The notes below the pieces were generated by a model. It searched no databases and was not told the DNA's origin. It saw nothing but the letters and a program-made list of their open reading frames with translations. This document shows, piece by piece, positions 12,306 through 23,024 of a stretch of 64,000 nt of DNA (position 1 is its first letter; each line of letters begins with the position of its first letter). The stretch comes from Edaphochlamys debaryana (Eukaryota > Chlorophyta > Chlorophyceae > Chlamydomonadales), in contig JAEHOE010000050.1 in the NCBI GenBank assembly GCA_016858145.1, forward strand, positions 124,001 through 188,000. Reading direction: 5' to 3'. A program made the position numbers and the translations under genes.

Positions 12306-12792
12306 CTGCACGCAACTAGGCTGAGAGGCCGAGCCAGAGGCAGGAAGGAACAAGCAGCCGCACGGGGGATCCCAGGGGCCGCACCACGCAACGCGTTTGG
12401 ACACGCCACTTATCTTTCCTATGCCATCTTGTGGTGCCGAGGCCCCCAGCGTGTGCGTGCAGGCGACGGAGTCGAGTGGGGTAGTAGGCCCCCACCGAAA
12501 GGCACGCCCGAGCCACGCCCTTCCTGCCGTTTGCCCACGCAAAGGCGGGAAGCCCTTCCCCCGCCTCTTCTCAACCTGCCGCGATAGCTTGCTCCAAGTC
12601 ATATCAACAACAAAGCTTCAAGCTGGTCGCAGCACGTGGCGCGAAGAAACCCTTGGCACGACGGTGCGGGCGGCATCTGAAGCGCCGCTTCGGCGGCTTC
12701 GGACCTTCGTTAACACCGCCAGCGTACCCCACGCAAACTGCTTATCCGTGACCATCCATAGTTCTATAACCTCATTCATTCTCGCTTGAGAA

Positions 12793-15020
12793 ATGAGTGC
12801 ACAAGAGCAGGTCGTTGATGAAGCTGAGCGGATTCGTCTTCTGGTCAAGCGGCTGCGAGGCCGCGGCGAGCTGACAGAGTGAGTCTGATGTTGCGCAAAT
12901 GGCTACTAGCGCCGTTGCTCAGGCGCTTGCTGAAGCCGTCGTTTCCATCGCGCCTTCGCAGCGCGCAGAAGCAGGCGCTGGCTGAGCTCAAGGACGCTGT
13001 GGAGGGGAGTACGTCTGCCGCTGAGGAGGCTCAGGATGCGGGCGCCGTCGCGCTGCTCACGCGGCTGCTGGGCCTCACAGGTGGGGTGGCACGCAGCCGC
13101 CTGCGCTGCAGCACCCCCGACCCCGCTGCCCCATCGCTACCCCTTCCTGAGCCCCCTCCTCACTCCAACCCTCATGCTGTCCCTCCCAGACGACGAAGAG
13201 ACGCTGGACGCTGCCTCCGCCGTGATCGCCGCCTGCTCGGGGCACATGGCTGCAGCCAACAAGGTACGGTGGGCGCCCGAAGGGCGGGAACGAGGGCCTG
13301 GGCCGGCAGGGGCGGAGCCAACGTGCATCCAGGGGCTCGACCACGGCGCCCAAGACACCGTGTCGCTTTGATCCTTCCAAGACACGCAAAAAGCACCCAA
13401 CCCACATGCCCCGCGCTCTCCCTCACCCTTCCCCGCTTACCTCCGCACCCCACCCCTTCACCTCTCCACCCCACCTCTCCACCCCACAGGTCAGCACCTC
13501 GTCCTACGGCCCCGCCACCGTGTGCATCCGCGAGGCCGCCCTGGGCGACGGCCTGGGCGCCCGCGTGTGGCTGGTGGCGCACACGCTCTGCGCCGAGCTG
13601 GCGGAGGCGGAGGCGGCGGCGGCCACAGCAGCGGAGGCGGCGCAAGAGGCGGCACCAGAGGCAGCAGCAGCGGAGGCGGGGGCAGGCGGAGCGGCCGTGG
13701 CCGCTCCGGGCGGCCCCCGGCGGCCGCTGCTGCGGGGCCAGGCGGTGCTGGAGCTGGGGTCGGGGTGCGGCGTGTGCGGGCTGGCGGCCGCCCAGCTGGG
13801 CGCTGCGCGGGTGGTGCTGAGCGACGTCGAGGGGCCCGTGCTGCGGAACCTGGCGGCGTGCCTCGAGCTCAACGCCGCGCACCTGCCGCCGGCCCCGGTG
13901 GCCCCGGCCCCGTCGCCCCAAGGGCTCCTGCCGGGGCCTCGTGAGGAGGAGGCAGGGGCGGAGGCGGGGGCGGAGGTCGGGGCCAGCGGGTCAGCCGGGG
14001 AGCAGCCGGCGCAGGGCGGTGCGGGGCCCGAGGCGGCCGTGGTGTGGGAGCGTGGCAACGCGTGCGTGCGGCTGCTCGACTGGGCGGAGGCGGTGGAGGC
14101 GCTGGACGGGCCCCGGGGGGCGGGGGAGGGGCAGGGGGGGCAGCAGCGGCCGTGCGCCTCGGACCCCGGGCCGCTGCCGCCCCGGGTGCCGCTGGAGGAG
14201 CGCTTCCCAGTCATCATCGGATCCGAGGTGGGGACCCAGTGTTGGCGGATTGAGGAGGGGGCCGAGGGGTCCAGGCGTCTGTCGGCACGTGGGCTGCACG
14301 CGGCAGTGCGTGGCCGGGTGAGCGACGACCGGGCCGCCCCGCGGGGCCGCGTGCGGGTGTCCCCACGCGCCCACACCACCCTCACCACACCCGACACTCT
14401 CCGCCCACACCACCCCCCACCCTCCCTCTCACCCCCCAGGTCATGTACGAGCTGGCCCACGCCGAGCTGGTGGCTGCAGTGCTGGCGCACCGCCTGGCGC
14501 CGGGGGGGTGCGCGGTGCTGAGCTGCGCGGTGCGGGAGCTCAAGGTGGGGCCGGGGGGGTGGCGCGGGGGGTCGCTGGGGGGCGGCTTGGAGACGGGGAT
14601 GGTGTGAAGGCACAGGGGCCAGGGACGGATACGGTGGAGACCAGGAGGTGTGACGTGTGGTGTGGCGCTACCCCTGCGCGCTCTCCTGCTTCTCTTGACC
14701 CCGGCATGCACCGCAAAGCCGCAACACAGAGCTCCTCCCCTCGCTGCGCCCTCCCTCCCCACCCACCCCCACAGGTGTTTGCGCACTTCGCCGTGGAGTG
14801 CCGCCGCCGCGGGCTGCGCTACCGCCGGCGCCAGGTGCCCGTGGCGCAGATACTGAGGGGCGGGTCCGGATCCGCATCTGGGTCGGGATCTGGATCCAGC
14901 TCGTTCCAGGGCGTGCTGGGGCGGCTGGACTGCTACGAGGGCGGCTTCCTGGTTATGGCCATCGATCGGGCGGATGCGCCCTGCGCTTCGTGGTACCGCA
15001 GCGACTGGGAGGAGGTGTGA
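12793..15020 (+). CDS. Class I SAM-dependent methyltransferase, Methyltransf_16 (METTL21/FAM86-like) family
   Basis: Probable protein-lysine methyltransferase. Six exons give 455 residues: 12793-12878, 12962-13080, 13190-13263, 13490-14227, 14440-14544 and 14775-15020. Residues 1-93 form a helical N-terminal part (DAQKQALAELKDAVEG, DDEETLDAASAVIAACSGHM). Motif I, VLELGSGCGVCGLAAAQLG, followed by ARVVLSD with the post-I acidic residue, lies near residues 179-205 and binds SAM. FPVIIGSEVMYE, across the exon 4/5 junction near residue 339, is the (D/E)xxY motif typical of this family. The segment between them is expanded by a Pro/Gly/Glu-rich insert of about 80 residues, which is usual in algal proteins. 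The C-terminal part (YEGGFLVMAI) completes the fold. The target is unknown: FAM86 acts on eEF2 and METTL21 members on chaperones and eEF1A, and I cannot choose among them. Confidence 0.88.
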
Positions 15021-16500
15021 GGCGCCCCGGCGCCCCTACCTTGGGGGCCGGGAGAGGGGTGGTGGTGCTTAGGCAGGGGTTTGAGTGACTGGCCGTGCGT
15101 CATGTGATGTGGGTCGGCCGTGGAGAGGCTTGGTGGCGTGATTCCTGTGGACCGTGGTGACAGACAGGATGGCAATGGCGTGGAGAGTGATCCGAGAGAA
15201 GAGAACCGAGAGCGATAGTGGAGATTTAGCCGAGTTCGAGCGTTTAGGGGGTAATTGCTACGGTGATTGCCATTTTACTTAATGCTTTGAGCGTCCGGAG
15301 TGGGGTGTCATGCACAAAGCGTGAGCCGAGAGCCCTCATAAGACGGACAGGGTGAATGTCTGTGCACGAGTGTGAACGTGTGGAGAGTCTTCGCGCGCCA
15401 GGGGTCGGCTTGCGGGCGAGTGTGCAGTCATGCGGGCGGAGCGGAGCGGGCTCGTGCGCTGGGCTGCTGCCGTGCTGTCGCATTGGCGGCGCTGGCAGTC
15501 TGGGGAGTGGCGGCGAGAGGCGTGAGCCATGCAGAGCCATCTGCGTTTCGTTCTTGCGAGGCATCCCCCCATTTCAGTGATTCGGAGATCCGCTCCCGCA
15601 TTGATGGGGGTTACCTACCGTAATGATATCTGTGCCCAGGGTGACGACTGAGTGGTAGCTCGTGAATGGTAGCTTAGCTCTCTGCGAGTCCAGTGGGGCT
15701 GGTGGAAACGGACCTGGACCCGTGCATGAAGCGCATGCGGGGCACAAGGGTGACGGCGCTGGGTCGTTGGCAGGTCCCGGTTTAGAAGGATGAGGTCGAC
15801 GAATGGATGAGGTCCTCAGGGCGGCTGCTGCTGGGGGACCGCGGGCCTTGCGAAGAGCATGTGGGGCGAGGGCCTGACACGCGGGCGTGCGAAAGGGATG
15901 AGGCGGGGCAGTACCGGTGCAGGTTTGGCGGCGCAGACTGAGCGGGGCGTAAGCAGAGAGACGCCTGCGGGGAGCGTGTGGGCGAGCCGCATTGCTGATG
16001 ACGGGTGTGGCCGCTGTTGCGTTTGTCAACCAGGCCGCTGACCCTGTGCTCCTGGCCCCATGTGCCTGTCTCCAGCCCAGGAGCCCCTAGCAGTGCAGCC
16101 CAGGCTTTGCGACGGCGGCAGCGCGGGTCGGATAGGATCCACCGGAGCCGCCGCCAGCCCACTGCTCGGCCCCCAACCGGCACAGGTGCGGTTGCAGGCG
16201 GCCACGTGCGCCCCCAGTTTGCACGTGCTGGGGCTGCCCACTGCCCGATTAGCCCGATTGTCCGAACTGCTGGCGAGAGCGGCGGAGCATGCACGAGGCA
16301 GGAACCACGGTCCCGCCAGCCATGGCCCGGACGAACTCGAGCCCGGCTGCTGCCCCTTCCCCAGCCCCCGGCACTTAGGCAGCTAGCTAGCCCAAACGCT
16401 AATAACCATGCGTTTCACGCCTAGCCCGCCCGAGGGCTACTTGCGTGGGTTGGGGTGAGCCTGGCTAACCCGCAAGCCGCAACCCTGCATCCCCCTCCAG
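15021..16500 (+). other. 3' UTR/intergenic, no gene supported
   Basis: No splice-consistent coding series was found between the methyltransferase stop and 16500, and no TGTAA was seen. Open frames around 16060-16390 have no recognisable motif. Confidence 0.45.
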
Positions 16501-16611
16501 AACCGCGACGTCTCCGCTGCCAACGTGATCCGCATCCTCCTCCTGCTGAAGCTGCTGGGCTTCAGCCGGCCGGCCGTACTGGAGCGGCCGCCGGCCGTGG
16601 ACCCGGGCTGA
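16501..16611 (+). pseudogene. Possible remnant of a Fanzor/TnpB-type nuclease C-terminus
   Basis: After a CCCCTCCAG acceptor, an open frame reads NRDVSAANVIRILLLLKLLG, then FSRPAVLERPP, and stops with TGA at 16609. The NRDVxAAxxIxxIL pattern is how the last RuvC motif of IS605-type TnpB and eukaryotic Fanzor proteins looks (D/N-R-D-V-N-A-A-x-N-I), where the Asp is catalytic. The usual zinc ribbon (two CxxC pairs just upstream) and the earlier RuvC motifs were not found in the preceding 1.5 kb, so this would be a decayed fragment or the last exon of something I could not assemble. A chance ORF of 36 codons is possible. Confidence 0.35.
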
Positions 16612-17849
16612 CCGGCTGAGGGCCCAAACAATGAGCAGCGGCGGCGGAGGGAGAGATGTAGCGTGTGGCGTGTGGGCAGTAGCGGATGGGAGACGGACAT
16701 CTTCTCTTTCTATCTTCTGGAGGGTGCATGTGAATGTGCGCCCAACCCAACCGGCCAAGTCCGGCATTGCGGGGTTGTGAAGGCCCCCAACTTATGGCGG
16801 CGTGGGTTCAGTCCGTGCGCCGTGGGGCGTAGTGCTTGAGTGCGCGGCCACAGTGCTGCCCATCCAGCCTCGCGGGGTTTGGGGCTCAGCCCTTTTCCTT
16901 GTCCTGAGGAGGGACAGACACCCTTGTTACCTCAGCTCGCACCGGCTCCCCACCAGAGGGCACGCCGTGGCAGCAGTTCCGGGAGCTAACAACCTCCCTG
17001 AACGATCGTGCCGCATCTGCTCGACGGGGCCCCTGGGGCCGCCGCGGCCGCGGACGGCGGGCCGCCCCCGGTGCTCCGCTGTGCCGGCGCCTGTGGTCGG
17101 GCTCGAATGATTGTGGCGGGAGCTTGGAGCCTCGGGTACTCAGGTTAACCCGCGCTTGCACTCGCTCGTCTGGCACTAAGAGTACCTCATGCATCTCGTG
17201 CTGCGCGTTCTGCGCGTGGAGGGGTGAGGGTTGCGGGCCGCTTCACCCGCGTGGGCGCTCACTGAACTGCATGTTTCCTGCTAACCCGCGTCGGCTTGGG
17301 CGGGGGCCGGAGGGGACACGAGGCCAGAGGGGGGCGGGGGACTCATCCACCCCGGAGCTGCGGTGCCTCGAGCCGTCGTGCGCGGCACACCGAGGCACCT
17401 GGCCGCGACAAGGGCCGAAAGCCTCGACCTCGTCCACTCGCGTGAGGTGGAGCGGCCCCCCTGGCGGGCGGCTTTCGTCCTCGCACTGCTTCCAACACGC
17501 CACCGCACCCACTTGAGACTCAACACGCAACGCGCTGGTCACTTGTAGAAGTAGTGCAGCGCGAGGCAGGTTGCTTGATGCGAAAGGAACGGGGGCCGGC
17601 AAGCAACTCTCGTGGTGTGAGCATTATGCCGCCTCAAATAGAGCTTAGAGGATCCGAATGGCGGGACTGCTGGGCTCGCGCGCGGGCGATGCTCTGCTGG
17701 CACATGTGCCGTCGTTGGCCCAACCGTTCCCACCATCCCACGCCGTGCTCATACTGCTATTTAGGGGTTTACGTTGTAGGTGTGCTTGCTGCACGATACA
17801 CTGACCCGGATACACACTCGCGTACACCTCGCCGCAACCTCGCGGCAGT
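16612..17849. other. Intergenic, no gene supported
   Basis: Open frames exist on both strands (for example 16886-17194 minus and 17124-17516 plus). None shows a family motif or splice-linked partners. The last few hundred bases are the promoter of the secreted-protein gene. Confidence 0.4.
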
Positions 17850-20800
17850 ATGGCTAGGATGGCGCCTCGCGCCTCCTCGGCTTGCTGGCGGCTCTTCCTG
17901 CTCGCCGTGGTGCTCCTGGCTGGGGCTGCTGCTGCCAAGAAGGACACGCGGCCAATCAACCCGCTGTGCCCGAAGTCGTGCAAGAGCGAGGCATGTTTGT
18001 TCAAGTGTGAGCCGCGAGGCGCTGCGCCGGCGCATACACCCCTGCTGTACGCGTTGCTAGCTGCTGGGCTAGCAAGGATGCATGCACCGGCAACGTTAGC
18101 GTCACTCGCGCCTGGTGTAACCGATGCGTGCGCTGGCGCTCCGCCGACGCCTGGCTCGGGCTTTAGTGCTTTCGTCATGTCCTAGCTTCTTGGCTGCCAT
18201 TCTGGGTGGTGACGAGTGGCGCCCCGTACGAGCGGCGCAAACTCCTCAGCGCATCTCACCCATTCATGAGGCGCCAGGACGGCTGTCCCAAAACCGGCCC
18301 TGCCTGTGCGCTGGCACGCACGTGCTACAAGCGAGTCGCAAAACCCCATTGCAATTCACCATGCGCAGGCCACTTCGATACTCTTCAAGGCCTCCTCCAC
18401 CTCTCCGTGACCCCCGAGGGTGGCCCATCGCTGCCGATTTTCCTTGAGCGTGTCGCGAAGCTTGGGGATTTCCTCGACGATAACGTAACTGCGAGAATTG
18501 ATCCAGTCGGTAGGCGGGCAAGGACCAGCTGGCAGCAGCGCGTGGGCTGAGGGGGCGGGCGGTCGGGGGCGGTCGGGCTGACAACAATTAACCCCCTATG
18601 TCCACGCAGGCACGTACCACGGTAAAGTGACTGTTGGAGACTATGGTGAGCATGGTGCATGACGGAAGGGGGAGGGGAAAGGGGCGGGGGGAAGCGCCGC
18701 GTCACTTGCGGGGGCGGGGGACGCGGGGGACGGCCGGCGTCCATGGCTCCATGCACCAGCAACCGTAGCTCGCATGCAGTGGCTCTCACACAGAGCCACA
18801 ATGGTCGCAAGGTCAGGGGTCGCGTGTCTCGGTGTGTGCACCTATCACGATTGCACACGAACGACCATGCCCTCCGTCTCCTCCCCTGTTGCCCCTTCCA
18901 GTGGCGACCTTCGTGCATCCCCTGGGCCTGGGCAGCCGCACCACTCTGAAGAGCTCCACGATCACACAGTTCGCCAGCTCGGGTCAGTACCATGGGGCAC
19001 CATGTCCCGTCCACGGGGTACCATGTCCTGTCCACCTTGCACCGCCGGCGCGCGTGCGCTGCTTCAATTGGCGCCGAAAAGGGGGGTGCACCGATGCTAG
19101 GCGCAGCCCGCACACATGCAGCCATGTCAGGTGTGTCTGATCTAGGCTTCGTGCTACTTGTTGCTCAATGCAGCCGTTGATTATTCGCGCCCACTTGCGC
19201 CCCTGCTGTCACAGGTCTGGTGGCGGTCGCGACCTCGACTCAGGAGGTGAGCTCAGGGCGCCTGATGCCTGCCACCGTGACGAGCCGCAGTAGGGGCCGC
19301 TCCTGTAGCGGGCCCCTGCCCGCTCAGGTCCCCAGTAGGAGCCCCTGTCCCTGTCAACGCGCAGCTCTCTCGCTCTGCCCCGCTCCTGCGGCCCCCATCC
19401 GCTCTGGCTGACTGACTGACACCCGGGGGTTTTACTGGCCGTGCCGCAGTACTACTTCAAAATCACGCCCGACCAGATCACCCGGGTCGACATGGTCATG
19501 TTCACCCGCTTCGACCCCGTCACCCACAAGATCACCCTGGGTGGGTGGGTGGGTGGGTGGGTGTAACGTACTTACGCGGTCGGCTGGGGCGCCGCGGAGC
19601 CCAGCCCTTGCAGTGTCGATCGCACGCCGCCGCCTGCACCTACCCGATTGGCGTGCTGACCATTGTGCGCCGCTCATCCCTGCACCCCCGACACAGGCGA
19701 CTGGAACTTCCTGCGGTGAGTCTGATCAGGGCAGCTCGGCACGCCGTGACCTTTCTTTGCCGCCGCCCTGCAACCTCCCTCAGCCCGCTCAACCCACCAC
19801 GTACGTCTACTCCCCCACCCCACAGGTTCCCTCAGTTCCTTGAGAACCTGGCCGCTCCGAACCCGCCCGTGTCGGATGCTTCTCTGGCCCAGATGATTCA
19901 GGGCATCTGCGGTGTGGATGAGAAGGCAAGTGGGCGAAGCGGAAGGGTTCAATGGGGCCTATGCGGGCATAACGGGTTGGCGCGCGGAGCTGCGAGGGGT
20001 TGCCGCTCCTGACACGACCCGGGTGGGCTCCGTCCGCTAGCCGCAGTTCCGTCCACGCCCAAGCTAACTAACCCCCACCCGTTTACTCTGCGCATGAACC
20101 CCCACTGATCACCCAACTGAACTTCGCGGAACCTAATCCCAGCATCGCAGACCCTACCTCCAGCATGGACCCCAATATCCCGCCCGCAATCCTGCCGCTT
20201 GAACCCGCAGGTTTGCAAGCCCACAGGCGTGCCGGGATACGACAACACGACCGACTGCGCTCAGTACCTGATGTCCATTCCCCGCATCTCCGTTCACGGA
20301 GCTCAGGTGCGGCGTTCGGAGGAGTGGAGTATGGCCGACACGAGGCGGCGGGGCCGCCTTGTCGCTCATTACATGCTTGGGAGATGCAGCCGAGCTTACG
20401 GCCCATGGCTTCTGTGCCTTGCTTTCGTTGTGCAGGGTGACAATGTGTACTGCCGGTTCCTGCACACGGCCTATGCCACCGTCGACCCCAAGTGAGTGAT
20501 AAGTCGACTTGGGTGTGCGTTAGTCAGTGGTTGTCGAAATCGCCTAGGAGCGGGGGCGGAGAGCAGCTAGCGCGAGGGATCCGCACCACGGCGGGACATC
20601 AGTACAGCCGGACACACGAAGGGGTGGCCGGGCGTGGGGCGTGGAGGCGGGCGTGGTATGCACAGGCGAGGGACTCGCACTTGCTGACGGCCGCCCTCCC
20701 GTTTCCTTTCCAGGTACCACTGCCCCCACATCGGCCGCACGGGTGGAGGCCAGTGCGTTGAGAAGGTGCGGCCGGGTCCTGGCGTGCGCTGTGTGCCTTG

Positions 20801-20988
20801 CGGCGTTCGGAAGGAGAACAGGCAAAACCCGTCCAGCCCGTGGTCATGTGAACGAACCGCGTAACCCCCTGCTCGTGCCCCCCCTGGCCTCCCTCCTCCC
20901 CCAGCCCTACGCCGACCACTTCCTGCTCTTCCCGGACGGCGCCTTCATGGGCACCCCCGCCAGGCCCGGAAAGCCCCCCAAGCACTGA
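17850..20988 (+). CDS. Secreted Cys-rich protein with NTF2/SnoaL-like middle and HCPHxGxTGGGxCV C-terminal module
   Basis: Twelve short exons join in frame to 353 residues: 17850-18004, 18250-18509, 18610-18645, 18902-18982, 19215-19246, 19450-19540, 19697-19715, 19826-19925, 20211-20306, 20436-20491, 20714-20765 and 20905-20988. The exon 1/2 junction is the least certain. Residues 1-30 are a clear signal peptide (WRLFLLAVVLLAGAAAA). Two Cys clusters follow (CPKSCKSEACLFK; CPKTGPACALARTCYKR). The middle (FLDDNVTARIDPVG, YYFKITPDQITRVDMVMF) has the spacing of an NTF2/SnoaL-like cone fold. The end (DNVYCRFLHTAYA, YHCPHIGRTGGGQCVEKPY) matches a Cys/His module I recall from secreted fungal, oomycete and algal proteins; that is memory, not a search. 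The intron after 19925 starts with gcaagt. It is probably extracellular or in the ER/Golgi lumen; the activity is unknown. Confidence 0.8.
19541..19562 (+). repeat. (GGGT)n run at a splice donor
   Basis: Five tandem GTGG-type units begin exactly at the donor of an intron in the secreted-protein gene, so several alternative GT donors are in register every 4 nt. Confidence 0.7.
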
Positions 20989-23024
20989 GCTTGAGAGGAC
21001 CGCGGCGAGGGGACTGCTGCCAGCCCCGTGCGCCCCCCAAGCTACTGGCGCTGGGCACACGCGACGTGCTGACCCAGGAATGCCGGCGGCGCTCGGACTT
21101 CGGCCTCAAACCAGGGGCAGAGGCGTGCGAGGCACCCACCCGCTACGGTGGAGGAAAGCCGTCTGTGGTGGTTTTGGCGGGAGGTCCGTCAGGGGGTTAT
21201 TCCGTTGGAGCGGTCGGCGCACGGAGAGCTGTGACCTACGCAGAGCTCAAGGGGTATGGGGGAGACTGCTGTTTGGTGCCAGCCTAGCAGTAGAGGGATT
21301 GAGGGCTTGGGGGTATGCAGTGGTTGCCCAGACTGTGCAGCCGGGGGCCGGGGCAAGGTGGTGCTATGGTCGTAGGTGTCAGAGCAGAGGTCTGGCATGA
21401 ATGGCGGTACTGGAGGCTCCAAAAGGTGCAATACGCTGCGCGGGTAGGCGGGGGTGGAGGGGTGGTGGCGAGGTTGGCTGTCCACAGAGCAGGTGGAAGC
21501 GCAAGAGGCATCAACCAAAAAGTGGAAGCAGCAGCAACCACACGGTGCTCCAAACTCAGGCTCCCGCCCCTGTCCAACCCACAGTGCCAATCTTCCATCC
21601 CGACTCACTGCGCCTCTGACCAGGCTCTGACCCCTCACACAGCAAGGTCCGCGTTTAGTAGTCAGCAGCCCGGGGCGCCTCTCGCCAGGCTCTTGCCGGG
21701 GCTGTCCCACGTCCAACCTGGCCGGCCCCCGACTCCTGTCCCCTCGCCCTCGACACGCGGCAGCTTGAGGGGTTGCCGGCCTTCTGCCACGTGAGACGCG
21801 AATACGGTGGGGCTTGGGTGTGCATAGTCCCTCGGGCCACGCCCGCGGTCCCGCGCAAGGCCGCGCTGTCATGGGTTGGGAGCCTGGCGTGGTCCAGCGC
21901 TCCAGCCTAGCGGCATACATGAGGGCATGCCGGCATGGTAACCGGAAGTGGGTGGTCCTGGCCTGAGTGGTCCTGGGGTTGTGGGGTACTTGGTGCGTAG
22001 TAAGGGCGGTGTGGAAGCAAGTTGCAACCGGGTCGGGGACGCGCAAGGGCGGGCTGGTGGCCGCGGCATGTACTTGGGAGACGGCCGTGTCGCCCTGCAG
22101 CCGTACACGGTGCGCGAGACCCGCCGACTGGTCTCCCGGGCAGCACCGGGGGCCCAACCTGAGGATGTGCCGTGTGTGCCCACGCGGCCGGTTGGCAGGG
22201 TGTGGCCCGCGGCAACGGGCGCGGCTGGCCAAGCGCACTCCTCATGGGGCCGATGCACCATCTCCCCGCGGCCCCATGCCGCGGAACCTGGATTTGCACT
22301 TTGCTGGCCTTGCTTTTCGCATAAACTCGCTCGTCCCCCGTTTCCCAGTTACCCATGCCGCAACGGCCAACCCACTTCCCAGCTCCCAGTCCAGCTCCCT
22401 CTGAACCCTGCCGCACGGCTCGCACCAAGGTCCACGCACTGCCTGCCGGTGGTAGTCCAACACAGGGGTGGTCCAGCAGCCTGGGCCTGGGCCTGGGCCT
22501 GGGCGCCTGGGGCCCAGACGGCCAGACCCTCGCCGGGGCCGTCCCAAGTTCTCCTCAAGGCCCCACAGGGCGGGAGCACTCCTTCTATCCCGCCTCCCCT
22601 CGCCCTTGACGTGCGCCCTCATGCCTCGTAGAGCCCTCTCATGCCCTCCTAAGCCACCAAAGCCCTGCCGCCTCCGCCCCTGGCATGCACCTACGGCATG
22701 CCTAAGTGAGCCCTCTTTCATGCTTCCTGGAGTTGTTGCAGGCCTGCCGCTGCAACTACGGACGGGAGTACGTGGCGTGCAACAGGGGAGGAATGCTCGG
22801 GTGCCACGGTTGGCACCCCATGTGGGGTACGGCCCTACGTCGTGGGCTGTCATGAGCTGCACCTGCCATGCTTCACCAACACAGTCATAACGGGGTTGCC
22901 CAGACGGGCGGCACAGTTGGTCTCGGCACGCGGCTGAACACATAGACTTGGCACGTCGCCATGAAACAACTCCAGACTGCGTCACTAGACTAGACGCCTT
23001 GCCTGCACACAAGAACTCACCACG
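20989..23024 (+). other. Intergenic 2 kb with diverged duplicated segment
   Basis: No gene is supported. The stretch near 21640-21790 shares blocks in the same order with 22425-22620 (GGTCC...CAGCAGCC...GCCGGGG[CT][CT]GTCCCA...CCTCGCCCT), which suggests an old local duplication. A (CCTGGG)n run lies at about 22484-22514. The 3' end holds the promoter of the first MYND gene. Confidence 0.4.

Larger units (their letters stand above)
10264..12792 (+). other. Long SNF4 3' UTR, then promoter of the methyltransferase gene
   Basis: No gene is supported. If the TGTAA at 12134 is used, the SNF4 3' UTR is about 1.9 kb. The remaining 0.6 kb to 12792 would be the promoter and 5' UTR of the downstream gene. 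Long GC-rich open frames here lack splice-consistent or family-like content. Confidence 0.45.

Noticed and set aside
15900..16060. Cys-rich stretch (CGRCCVCQ) as the zinc ribbon of a Fanzor protein
   Set aside because: The Cys spacing does not fit two CxxC pairs, and the frame is not linked to the 16501 frame by plausible splice sites.
18112..18120. TGTAA near 18116 as a poly(A) signal
   Set aside because: It lies inside the first intron of the secreted-protein gene, upstream of eleven further exons.
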